A stretch of 22,208 bases of DNA, taken from Geobacter sp. (lineage in GTDB: Bacteria; Desulfobacterota; Desulfuromonadia; Geobacterales; Geobacteraceae). Shown here in pieces: positions 8,177 through 14,598 of this stretch. A program made the position numbers and the translations under genes. Under the pieces are notes generated by a model, which did not search any database, was not told the origin of the DNA, and saw nothing but the letters and a program-made list of their open reading frames with translations. Every line of letters starts with the position of its first letter. Position 1 is the stretch's first letter. Location of the stretch: contig DNRQ01000173.1 in NCBI GenBank assembly GCA_003499925.1, positions 40,984 to 63,191 on the forward strand, written 5' to 3'.

Positions 8177-8770
8177 CTACTTGCGCTCCTCCTCAAAGAA
8201 GTTCCTGTACTTTTCCGTTTCCAAACTTATAGATCCTACGAAGCCGCTGTCCGACACAGCCAGAACGCTCCTGAGCTCTTTTCCCAACAATCCCCCGAGA
8301 CGCTCCTTGCTGAACAGGGCCACGCAAGGGACCCCCTTGAGCCTGGCCACGCCCCGGAACTTCTCGCCGATGTCGACGGAGATGTCGGTCGCGATAAACA
8401 GCAGGCCGGCACCCCCCTTCTTCAGCTTATCCATCACCTGGTCCGATCCCGATACGATCTTGCCTCCCTTGTTGGCAAGGCAGAGGTAGGAGGCTATCCG
8501 CTCCTCCAGCTTCTCGGTCACCTGGCGGGTCAGGCTTTCGGCCTCGGCCCCCAGCACCTCCCCCTTGAAGCCGCGGCTGAACTGCTTCTTCTGCGCGGCG
8601 AGCCTCAGGCAGGATCCCTTCATGCAGGTGTAGACCCCCCGCCCGGGGAGCTTCTGCTGCAGATCCGGCACCACGGTCCGGTCCGGCGCCAGCACGAAAC
8701 GAAGCAGGCTCCCCTTGTCCTTCACCTCGCGGCAGGCAAGGCAGCTTCTCTGGGGGTTAGCCTTTGGCAT
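8177..8770 (-). CDS. YlxR (RnpM, DUF448) - L7Ae-like (YlxQ) fusion RNA-binding protein
   Basis: The first 80 or so residues are a YlxR/DUF448 domain: RSCLACREV (Cys10, Cys13), LLRFVLAPD, LPGRGVYTC and the basic end CLRLAAQKKQFSRGF. From about residue 100 the sequence fits an L7Ae/YlxQ-type RNA-binding fold (KGGKIVSGSDQVMDKLKKG, LLFIATDIS, GVPCVALFSKERLGGLLGK). In Firmicutes these are two adjacent genes, ylxR and ylxQ, between nusA and infB; here one 197-residue frame carries both in the same order and place. YlxR has been linked to RNase P modulation in Bacillus. It sits 5 bases after nusA and abuts infB. Domain assignment is strong; the function is inferred from the two parent families. Confidence 0.88.
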   Translation of the reverse strand: MPKANPQRSCLACREVKDKGSLLRFVLAPDRTVVPDLQQKLPGRGVYTCMKGSCLRLAAQKKQFSRGFKGEVLGAEAESLTRQVTEKLEERIASYLCLANKGGKIVSGSDQVMDKLKKGGAGLLFIATDISVDIGEKFRGVARLKGVPCVALFSKERLGGLLGKELRSVLAVSDSGFVGSISLETEKYRNFFEEERK

Positions 8771-8775
8771 AGCTG

Positions 8776-10017
8776 TTATACCGACTCCTCTTCATTCCCG
8801 GCTGCGGCCTCATTCCCGGCTGCGGCCTGGTCCTGCACCGGCTCCGCCGGGGCCTCGACAGCTTCCGACTCCTGGTATGCCGGCTCTGCTCCGGCCTCGA
8901 TCTCTGCGCCGGCTGCCGTCTCGGGCTCCTCCTCGGCTTCGGTGCCGTCGAAGGAGGCAAACTGCTGCAGCTCGGCCTCGGCCATGCGGGACTCGCTCTT
9001 GATGTCGATCTTCCAGCCGGTCAGCTTGGCGGCGAGCCGCACGTTCTGGCCGCGCTTGCCGATGGCGAGCGAGAGCTGGTCGTCCGCCACGATCACCTCC
9101 ATGGCGTAATCCTCGTCGTCGACATAGACCTTGGTCACCACGGCCGGCGCCAGCGCGTTGCAGGCAAAGCGGGCGATGTCCTCGGACCAGGGGATGATGT
9201 CGATCTTCTCGCCGCGCAGTTCGGAGACCACGTTTTGCACCCGGCTGCCGCGCATGCCGACGCAGGCGCCCACCGGATCGACGTCGTTGTCGTGCGAGTA
9301 GACGGCGATCTTCGCCCTGCCGCCCGGCTCGCGCACCACGCTCTTGATCTCGACGATCCCCTCGGCGATCTCCGGGACCTCGGCCTCGAACAGCTTGGCG
9401 AGCATGGTCGGGTGGGTGCGGGAAAGGAGGATCTGGGGCCCCTTGGTGGTCATCCGGATCTCGGTGATCAGCGCCTTGACCCGGTCCCCCTGGCGGTACA
9501 CCTCGCGCGGCGCCTGCTCCTTGTGCGGCAGCAGCGCCTCGGCGCGTCCCAGGTCGACGATCAGGTCACCCTTCTCGAAGCGGCGCACCACGCCGTTCAC
9601 GATCTCCCCCTGGCGCTCCAGGAATTCGTTGAATATGGTTTCGCGCTCCGCCTCGCGGACCCGCTGGATGATCACCTGCTTGGCCGTCTGCGCCGCGATC
9701 CTGGAGAAGCCGCTGGCATCCATCTTCATGCCGATCGAGTCGCCGACCTCGACGTCCGGATCCTCCTCGCGCGCCTCATCCAGCTCGATCTCGCGATAGG
9801 AATCCTGCACCTCGTCCACGACGGTAACGAACTCAAACAGCTCCACTTCGCCGATCTCGGCGTTGTAGTGAGCCTCCAGATCGCGGGTATTGCGAAACTT
9901 CTTGTTGGCAGCCGTGAGGACAGCCTGTTCCAGCGCTTCCAGCACGATACTTTTATCTATACCCTTCTCTTTAACGATCTGGTCGATAGTATGCTTGAGG
10001 TTAAAGCTCGTTTCCAC
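8776..10017 (-). CDS. nusA: Transcription termination/antitermination protein NusA
   Basis: NusA binds RNA polymerase and nascent RNA and controls pausing, termination and antitermination. The 413-residue product has the N-terminal polymerase-binding domain (1-125), an S1 domain (about 135-200), KH1 with CVGMRGSRV and KH2 with AIGKRGQNVRLAAKLTGW. The two C-terminal acidic repeat domains of E. coli NusA are missing; instead the last 60-65 residues are an Ala/Glu-rich, probably disordered acidic tail. The start is GTG at 10017 with AAGGAG upstream; GTG is chosen because ETSFNLKHTIDQIVKEKGID is the usual NusA opening. It is 45 bases after rimP and 5 bases before the ylxR fusion gene. Confidence 0.97.
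   Translation of the reverse strand: METSFNLKHTIDQIVKEKGIDKSIVLEALEQAVLTAANKKFRNTRDLEAHYNAEIGEVELFEFVTVVDEVQDSYREIELDEAREEDPDVEVGDSIGMKMDASGFSRIAAQTAKQVIIQRVREAERETIFNEFLERQGEIVNGVVRRFEKGDLIVDLGRAEALLPHKEQAPREVYRQGDRVKALITEIRMTTKGPQILLSRTHPTMLAKLFEAEVPEIAEGIVEIKSVVREPGGRAKIAVYSHDNDVDPVGACVGMRGSRVQNVVSELRGEKIDIIPWSEDIARFACNALAPAVVTKVYVDDEDYAMEVIVADDQLSLAIGKRGQNVRLAAKLTGWKIDIKSESRMAEAELQQFASFDGTEAEEEPETAAGAEIEAGAEPAYQESEAVEAPAEPVQDQAAAGNEAAAGNEEESV
8793..8828 (-). repeat. 18-bp direct duplication in the nusA 3' end
   Basis: CATTCCCGGCTGCGGCCT occurs twice in a row (8793-8810 and 8811-8828). It encodes the duplicated AAAGNE hexad in the acidic tail of NusA. The perfect identity suggests a recent in-frame duplication. 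Confidence 0.9.
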
Positions 10018-10062
10018 GTCACTGTCTCCTTCGAGTCGCTGATATTGTCATTTCAAAAACCG

Positions 10063-10542
10063 TTAGAATTCGAATTCCAGATTGGCCTTCGCCACCTTCT
10101 CCAGCGGGATTGCGGCGTGCTGCCCTTCGCTCAGGTGGATATTGATGACACCCTCCTCCACCCCGGTCAGGGTGCCGAGAAAGGTCTTGCGCTTGTTGCC
10201 GGCGTCGTCGGTCAACTGCTCGAAGGTTTTCACCTTGACCAGGCTGCCGACGAAGCGCTGGTAGTCGGCAAGCTTCTTGAGCGGACGGCAGATCCCCGGC
10301 GAGGAGACCTCCAGCGTGTAATGCTCCGGCATGAAATCTTCCACGTCCAGGATGTCGGAGAGCTCCCTGCTGACCGCGGAGCAGTCATCGAGGGTGATCC
10401 CCCCCTCCTTCTCGATGAAGAGGCGCACCACCATGTCCCTACCCTCGCGCTTGTACTCGAGGTCCACCAGACCCAGGCCGAGCGGGGCGATAATCCCTTC
10501 GGCGATCCGGGTAATTCTTTCTGCTGCATCAACCTTTGCCAT
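10063..10542 (-). CDS. rimP: Ribosome maturation factor RimP
   Basis: RimP binds free 30S subunits and is needed for their maturation. The 159-residue product fits the family (about 150): an N-terminal alpha/beta domain (RITRIAEGIIAPLGLGLVDLEY, VVRLFIEKEGGITLDDCSAVSREL), the motif YTLEVSSPGICRPLK and a C-terminal Sm-like domain ending NLEFEF. The start at 10542 (MAKVDAAERI) is preferred over in-frame ATGs at 10596 and 10611, because those would run translation through the terminator-like hairpin at 10558-10586 and add unconserved residues. The ribosome binding site is weak (GGAAAA). It is the first gene of the cluster, with nusA 45 bases downstream, the classical rimP-nusA-infB head. Confidence 0.95.
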   Translation of the reverse strand: MAKVDAAERITRIAEGIIAPLGLGLVDLEYKREGRDMVVRLFIEKEGGITLDDCSAVSRELSDILDVEDFMPEHYTLEVSSPGICRPLKKLADYQRFVGSLVKVKTFEQLTDDAGNKRKTFLGTLTGVEEGVINIHLSEGQHAAIPLEKVAKANLEFEF

Positions 10543-10557
10543 ATTACGTTTTCCAAT

Positions 10558-10586
10558 AAAAAAAGTGAGCCGGAGGAGCTCACTTT
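10558..10586 (-). terminator. Terminator-like hairpin in the rimP leader (candidate attenuator)
   Basis: On the minus strand AAAGTGAGC, a 7-base loop TCCTCCG and GCTCACTTT form a perfect 9-bp stem that runs straight into a seven-T tract (plus 10558-10564). This is the textbook shape of an intrinsic terminator. It lies only 16 bases before the rimP ATG and downstream of the candidate promoter at 10612-10640, with no minus-strand gene upstream whose transcript it would end. The loop contains an anti-Shine-Dalgarno-like CTCC segment. Confidence 0.75.
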
Positions 10587-10611
10587 GAGTGAACATTAAG
10601 ATGTGAACCAA

Positions 10612-10640
10612 TATTTAGCATGGAAGAGTTCTTTATGCAA
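10612..10640 (-). promoter_or_regulatory. Candidate sigma-70 promoter of the rimP-nusA-infB operon
   Basis: On the minus strand TTGCAT (plus 10635-10640) and TAAATA (plus 10612-10617) are 17 bases apart, and TGC before the -10 gives an extended -10 element. The predicted start near 10605 lies about 20 bases before the leader hairpin and about 60 before the rimP ATG. The -10 hexamer matches the consensus at only 3 of 6 positions. Confidence 0.45.
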
Positions 10641-10907
10641 GCGCTTTTTTTCAAAAACACATCGATTTCCAGCGCTTCGCGCCACCTGCGACGGTAAAAC
10701 CGGAGCGGTTTCATCAGCCGTTCGCACCATAGCGGCGAGCTCCCCGCTCGCCTCATTGACGATAATTAATATGCTCACGGCATTAATATATAGGGGCCTG
10801 GCGAGCACGGTGGAATCTGCAGCACCGACTCTACCACTCCCCCGTCACAACTGCCAGTCAAAACGACGGGACCCCCGAGCCGAAACCACCCCCAACCGAG
10901 CAATCGC
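10641..10907. other. Divergent intergenic stretch between rimP and thrC
   Basis: No convincing gene is seen here. Frames on both strands are short, lack ribosome binding sites and show no recognisable motif. Structures present: a GC-rich hairpin GGCGAGC-TCCCC-GCTCGCC (10734-10752), and an AT-rich segment (10755-10792) in which ATTAATAT occurs twice about 20 bases apart after a TTGACG. No -10 is placed correctly for that TTGACG, so no promoter is called. Confidence 0.5.
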
Positions 10908-10936
10908 TTCACTTTTGCACTTTAAACTGCTATATA
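10908..10936 (+). promoter_or_regulatory. Candidate sigma-70 promoter of thrC
   Basis: TTCACT (10908-10913) and TATATA (10931-10936) are separated by 17 bases, with TGC just before the -10 (extended -10). The predicted start near 10943 gives a leader of about 45 bases to the thrC ATG. Each hexamer matches the consensus at four of six positions. Confidence 0.45.
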
Positions 10937-10987
10937 TTGACGTTGCCAAAGCAGGATCAAAATACTTCAGCGGGGAAGAGAATTGAC

Positions 10988-12364
10988 ATGAAATACATCA
11001 GCACCAGGGGAAACATCGCACCGATCGGCTTCAAGGACGCAGTCATGATGGGGCTCGCCACGGACGGAGGGCTCATCCTGCCGGAGAGCATCCCGCGGAT
11101 TGACCGGGAGACCCTTTACGCCTGGTCCAAGCTCCCCTACCGCGAGCTCGCCTTCAACATCATCTCCCTTTTTGCAACCGACATACCGAAGCAGGATCTG
11201 AAGGAGCTGATCGACCGTTCCTACGCGAGCTTCGACCACCCCGAGACCACCCCGCTGGTGAAAAAGGACGGCGTCTACATCCTGGAGCTGTTCCACGGAC
11301 CGACGCTCGCCTTCAAGGACGTGGCGCTGCAGCTTCTGGGCAACCTGTTCGAGTACCTCTTGAAGGAGCGCGGCGAGAAGATGAACATCCTGGGCGCCAC
11401 CTCGGGGGACACCGGCAGCGCCGCCATCGCCGGGGTGCGCGGCAAGGAGAACATCAACATCTTCATCCTGCACCCGCACCTGAAGACCTCCCCGATCCAG
11501 GCGCTGCAGATGACCTCGGTGCTCGACGAGAACGTCCACAATATCGCGGTACACGGCACCTTCGATGATTGCCAGGAGATCGTCAAGTCGCTCTTCAACG
11601 ACCTCTCCTTCAAAAAGGAGTACGCGCTAGGCGCGGTGAACTCCATCAACTGGGCGCGGGTGCTGGCCCAGGTGGTCTACTACTTCTATGCCTGGGGAAG
11701 GCTCCCCGAGCAGAAGGAGGTGGTCTTCTCGGTTCCCACCGGGAATTTCGGCGACATCTTCGCGGGATATCTGGCCAAACGGATGGGCCTGCCGGTTTCC
11801 AGGCTGATACTGGCCACCAACGAGAACAACATATTGAGCCGCTTCGTGGCAAGCGGCGACTATTCCCTGGGCAAGGTGGTGCAGACCGTCTCCCCCTCGA
11901 TGGACATCCAGCTGGCATCGAATCTGGAGCGCTACCTGTTTTACCTGTTCAATGAAAACCCGGAGAGGGTGCGCGCAGCCTTCGCAGAGCTGCAGCAAAG
12001 CGGCAGGATCGTGTTCGGCAAAGAGGAGATCGAGCGGGTTCAGAGCGAGTTTCTCACCTGCTCGGTCGACGAGAGGCAGACCCTCGACACCATCGCCTCC
12101 TTCAATAAGGAGAACGACTACATCCTCGACCCGCATACGGCGGTCGGCGTGCGCGGGGCGCTTGAGTGCGTGAAGGACGGATCCTACGTGATCTGCCTTG
12201 CCACCGCGCATCCGGCGAAGTTCGGCGAGGCGGTCGAGAAGGGTATCGGTTTTCCGCCGCCGCTCCCCGCCGCACTGGCGGCGCTGGACGGGCTGGAAAC
12301 CCGCTGCGAAGTGATGGCGGCGGACCGCGAGCAGATAAAGCGGTTCCTGCAGGAAAAGGCGTAA
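10988..12364 (+). CDS. thrC: Threonine synthase
   Basis: Threonine synthase is a PLP enzyme that converts O-phosphohomoserine to threonine, the last step of threonine biosynthesis. The 458-residue product opens with MKYISTRGN and LATDGGLILPE, as ThrC does, and carries ELFHGPTLAFKDVALQLLG with the PLP Lys at 110, ATSGDTGSAAIAG (phosphate loop) and VPTGNFGDIFAGYLAKRMG. Length agrees with the longer bacterial/fungal ThrC subfamily (about 430-500). The ATG at 10988 is chosen over an in-frame TTG at 10937 because it matches the family N-terminus and has a GGGGAAGAG site upstream. The phosphatase-like gene downstream is 120 bases away, beyond a long hairpin. Confidence 0.96.
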   Translation: MKYISTRGNIAPIGFKDAVMMGLATDGGLILPESIPRIDRETLYAWSKLPYRELAFNIISLFATDIPKQDLKELIDRSYASFDHPETTPLVKKDGVYILELFHGPTLAFKDVALQLLGNLFEYLLKERGEKMNILGATSGDTGSAAIAGVRGKENINIFILHPHLKTSPIQALQMTSVLDENVHNIAVHGTFDDCQEIVKSLFNDLSFKKEYALGAVNSINWARVLAQVVYYFYAWGRLPEQKEVVFSVPTGNFGDIFAGYLAKRMGLPVSRLILATNENNILSRFVASGDYSLGKVVQTVSPSMDIQLASNLERYLFYLFNENPERVRAAFAELQQSGRIVFGKEEIERVQSEFLTCSVDERQTLDTIASFNKENDYILDPHTAVGVRGALECVKDGSYVICLATAHPAKFGEAVEKGIGFPPPLPAALAALDGLETRCEVMAADREQIKRFLQEKA

Positions 12365-12373
12365 AAGACCCTT

Positions 12374-12465
12374 TGGCCACGGAGACACGGAGTCACGGAG
12401 AAAAACGAAAGAAGAATTTAACCTTTTTTCAGTTTTTCTCCGTGCTCTCCGTGTCTCCGTGGCCA
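12374..12465. repeat. Long inverted repeat (CCACGGAGACACGGAG type) after thrC
   Basis: TGGCCACGGAGACACGGAG (12374-12392) pairs perfectly with 12447-12465, and CACGGAGAAAAAC (12394-12406) with 12432-12444. Together they give about 32 paired bases interrupted by a small bulge, with a 25-base AT-rich loop. A T run (12470-12475) follows on the plus strand, so it could act as a terminator or mRNA stabiliser for thrC. The CACGGAG core is repeated inside each arm, as in dispersed intergenic repeats of environmental deltaproteobacteria. Confidence 0.85.
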
Positions 12466-12484
12466 GTACTTTTTTAAGGACTTT

Positions 12485-13165
12485 ATGAAGATAGATTGGA
12501 ACCAGATCGACACGGTACTCCTGGACATGGACGGCACGCTTTTGGACCGTCATTTCGACGACCATTTCTGGCTGGAGCACGTCCCCAAGCGCTACGCCGA
12601 GAAAAACGGCATGAGCCACGCCGCCGCCAAGGAGCTGCTGCACCGGATGTTTCGCTCCCAGGAGAACACCCTCAACTGGACCGACCTCGACTACTGGTCC
12701 GACCAGCTGGGGCTCGACATCCCGGTACTGAAGGAGGAGATCGACCACCTGATCGCGGTGCATCCGTTCGTCACCGAATTCCTGCTCTACCTGCGCCGGC
12801 ACGGCAAGGGGATTTACCTGGTGACCAACGCTCACGGCAAGACGCTCGATCTGAAGCTGCGCAGGACCCGGATCGGACCGTATTTCGACGGAATCGTCTC
12901 GGCGCACGACCTGGGACTTCCCAAGGAGGAGCCGGCGTTCTGGGGGAAACTGCAGGAGAGGATACCTTTCGAACCGGAGCGCACCATGCTCGGCGAGGAC
13001 AGCGAGACCAACCTTAAGACGGCGCAGCTCTTCGGCATCGGCTACCTGATCCACGTCGGCCGCTTCAGTTCGCAATCGGCAGCCGCGGTGTCCGGCCGGT
13101 TCAGCACGATCAACTTCTTCAGCGAGCTGGTGCCGCGCGACGGCAGCAGCAGAGTGGAGATCTGA
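12485..13165 (+). CDS. HAD-superfamily hydrolase, GMP/IMP nucleotidase (YrfG)-like
   Basis: HAD phosphatases hydrolyse phosphate esters through an aspartyl-phosphate. The 226-residue protein has the four HAD motifs: motif I DMDGTLLD with nucleophile Asp14 and acid Asp16, motif II Thr114 in LVTNAHGKT, motif III Lys147 in LGLPKEEP, and motif IV GEDSETN (Glu171, Asp172). Between motifs I and II is a helical C1-type cap with the sequence style of the YrfG group (HFWLEHVPKRYAEKNG). That group dephosphorylates purine mononucleotides, but substrate is poorly predictable in HADs. The ATG at 12485 follows AAGGA. It converges on the regulator gene with only 3 bases between the two stops. Confidence 0.85.
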   Translation: MKIDWNQIDTVLLDMDGTLLDRHFDDHFWLEHVPKRYAEKNGMSHAAAKELLHRMFRSQENTLNWTDLDYWSDQLGLDIPVLKEEIDHLIAVHPFVTEFLLYLRRHGKGIYLVTNAHGKTLDLKLRRTRIGPYFDGIVSAHDLGLPKEEPAFWGKLQERIPFEPERTMLGEDSETNLKTAQLFGIGYLIHVGRFSSQSAAAVSGRFSTINFFSELVPRDGSSRVEI

Positions 13166-13168
13166 CGC

Positions 13169-14245
13169 TCACTGCCGGGGAGCCGACTTGAAAAGCCCGT
13201 GCTTTTTCATCAGGTCGTATAGGGCAGGTCGGCTGACACCGAGCAGTTCCGAGGCTCTCACCATGTTTCCCCCGCAGTTGCCGACCGCGGCTGTGATCAT
13301 CCCCTTCTCCACCCTGTCGCGGACCTCCCTGAGAGTCAGGTGCTCCGTCGGCGAGACCGCTTCTCTCCCCTGCCGCGCGTTGCCGGCATCACTCCCCTGT
13401 TCCTCGGGAGCGCCCCATGCCGCCGTTTGCGACGCCGTCTTCTTCAAGAAGTGGCTTCCGCCGTCATTGCCGGCCCCATCCCCACCCTGTCCCTCCCCTT
13501 GAAGGGGAGGGGACGTTGGGGCTCCCTCCCTCTTCAAGCTTGAAGGGGACGTTGGGGCTCCCTCCCTCTTCAAGCTTGAAGGGGACGTTGGGGACTCCTC
13601 CCCCTTCAAGGGGGAGGTCGGGAGGGGGATGGGGGTAACAGAAGGCGTTGCCACAATGAAAGTGGAACGCTGCCCCCGACCCGCTGATTCCCTGCCGGCG
13701 TCCGTTTGTCCCTGAACCAACTCCGGTCCCTCCAGAGCCACGCTCTGCATGTTACTGAAGAGTTCCCGGATCGCGGCACACTGCCCCGCAATCCCCTCTA
13801 TACTTGCGGTGCTTCGCTCCAAGGCATCCAGCAGCCGTAGCCTCTGCTCCTCTATCTCGTTTAAGTGGAACGCTCTCGCGATGACCATCTTCAGTCGCGC
13901 AAGCTCGATCGGTTTCTGGTGAAAATCATAGGCACCGTGCCCCACCGCACGATAGCCCATTTCGCGCGCCTCTTTTCCGGTCAGCACCACGACCTTGGTG
14001 CCGGGCCGGTTCTCGATCATCCATTCCAGCCAGCAATATCCTTCAGGGTCGCAGCAACTCCCATCCGAGCCCTTCGGACCTTGGGTCAGCCCGAGGTCGA
14101 GCAGGACCACCTTCGGGACATGCCTTATAAAGAGCTCCCTGGCACGGTCAAGGTCCATTCCCTCAAGTAGAATGTACTCTTTGCCAAGCCCCGATTTGAC
14201 CCCACCAACGACCTGCACGTCACCGGCGACAAGAAGCTTTTCCAT
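13169..14245 (-). CDS. Atypical response regulator: receiver + Fis-type HTH, sigma-54 AAA+ domain lost
   Basis: The 358-residue product resembles PrsR-type sigma-54 activators of PEP-CTERM/exopolysaccharide systems at both ends. Receiver (1-130): phospho-acceptor Asp50 in VVLLDLGL, Thr89 and Lys111 are kept, but the N-terminal acidic pair is reduced to one Asp (AGDV), and a Cys-rich insert follows Asp50. Residues 150-170 (EGIAGQCAAIRELFSNMQSV) match the start of an AAA+ domain, yet Walker A, the GAFTGA loop and Walker B are absent. Residues 200-260 are Ser/Pro/Gly-rich and encoded by palindromic and tandem repeats. A complete HTH_8 domain (about 300-352, RASELLGVSRPALYDLMKKHG) closes it. It cannot remodel sigma-54 polymerase as classical activators do; it may be a DNA-binding modulator or a decaying gene. 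The start at 14245 (MEKLLVAGD) has GAGAGG upstream; upstream in-frame starts add junk. Confidence 0.8.
   Translation of the reverse strand: MEKLLVAGDVQVVGGVKSGLGKEYILLEGMDLDRARELFIRHVPKVVLLDLGLTQGPKGSDGSCCDPEGYCWLEWMIENRPGTKVVVLTGKEAREMGYRAVGHGAYDFHQKPIELARLKMVIARAFHLNEIEEQRLRLLDALERSTASIEGIAGQCAAIRELFSNMQSVALEGPELVQGQTDAGRESAGRGQRSTFIVATPSVTPIPLPTSPLKGEESPTSPSSLKREGAPTSPSSLKREGAPTSPPLQGEGQGGDGAGNDGGSHFLKKTASQTAAWGAPEEQGSDAGNARQGREAVSPTEHLTLREVRDRVEKGMITAAVGNCGGNMVRASELLGVSRPALYDLMKKHGLFKSAPRQ
13491..13617. repeat. Palindromes plus 36-bp tandem array inside the regulator gene
   Basis: Palindrome CCCTCCCCTT-G-AAGGGGAGGG (13491-13511) overlaps three 36-bp tandem units (13506-13541, 13542-13577, 13578-13613), the second being the cleanest copy and the third diverging at its end. 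A second palindrome, CCTCCCCCTT-C-AAGGGGGAGG, lies at 13597-13617. Each unit carries the small palindrome CTTCAAGCTTGAAG at its junction. The period of 36 keeps the frame and encodes SSLKREGAPTSP per unit. The core resembles the repeats at 22005-22150. Confidence 0.9.
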
Positions 14246-14330
14246 GCGACCTCTCAGCGAATCCTGCTGTTTTTTCCAGAGGGACCAACTCCCACATGCT
14301 GCGTTAGTTATCGTAGTTCCATCACCTGTA

Positions 14331-14387
14331 GCAGCGGCATTCCTGTCGCGATTATCGCAGCGGCCACCGCGGCAGGAATGCCGCTGC
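14331..14387. repeat. Inverted repeat (GCAGCGGCATTCCTG type) upstream of the regulator gene
   Basis: GCAGCGGCATTCCTG (14331-14345) pairs exactly with 14373-14387, and the loop holds GCGATTATCGC, itself a small palindrome. It is in the leader region of the regulator gene. It looks like a dispersed REP-like element of a different family from the C/T-rich ones. Confidence 0.8.
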
Positions 14388-14465
14388 CACGGCGCACCCT
14401 GAAACGAATGCCCGAGTGACGGATCGGGCAAAAACGGCGTTTAATTTGAGCATTTTAATATTTAA

Positions 14466-14493
14466 TTTCTATCGCACCGCTCATCTTTGTCAA
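14466..14493 (-). promoter_or_regulatory. Candidate sigma-70 promoter for the regulator gene
   Basis: On the minus strand TTGACA (plus 14488-14493) and TAGAAA (plus 14466-14471) are 16 bases apart. The leader to the ATG at 14245 would be over 200 bases and would include the inverted repeat at 14331-14387. No -24/-12 sigma-54 promoter was seen in this intergenic region (14246-14636). Confidence 0.35.
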
Positions 14494-14554
14494 GGAACCG
14501 ACACCGGTCCCGTGCAGGAAAAAAGCGGGCCTGCGACTGCGGGGGGAGGCTCTC

Positions 14555-14583
14555 TTGACAGCCAGCACCCCATGGATTACTAT
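14555..14583 (+). promoter_or_regulatory. Candidate sigma-70 promoter of the M3 peptidase gene
   Basis: A perfect -35 TTGACA (14555-14560) and TACTAT (14578-14583) are separated by 17 bases. Transcription would start near 14590, giving a leader of about 47 bases to the peptidase ATG at 14637. Confidence 0.55.
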
Positions 14584-14598
14584 CGGGAGGGCATTCAC

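Noticed and set aside
10755..10792. Possible promoter starting with TTGACG on the plus strand
   Set aside because: No -10-like hexamer at 16-18 bases; the nearest TAATAT is 22 bases away.
10596..10808. Short minus-strand frame overlapping the rimP leader (70 codons)
   Set aside because: It crosses the predicted promoter and leader hairpin, has no ribosome binding site, and its residues match no known family.
10795..10845. tRNA-like segment on the minus strand (GGTAGAGTCGG resembling a D-arm)
   Set aside because: No anticodon arm, no GTTC-type T-loop and no 7-bp acceptor stem could be built around it.
13506..13613. 36-bp repeats with CRISPR-like unit length
   Set aside because: The units are directly contiguous with no unique spacers, and lie in frame inside a coding sequence.
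14246..14431. 62-residue N-terminal extension of the response regulator
   Set aside because: The extension runs through an inverted repeat and is not receiver-like; the ATG at 14245 has a proper ribosome binding site and begins exactly at the first receiver strand.
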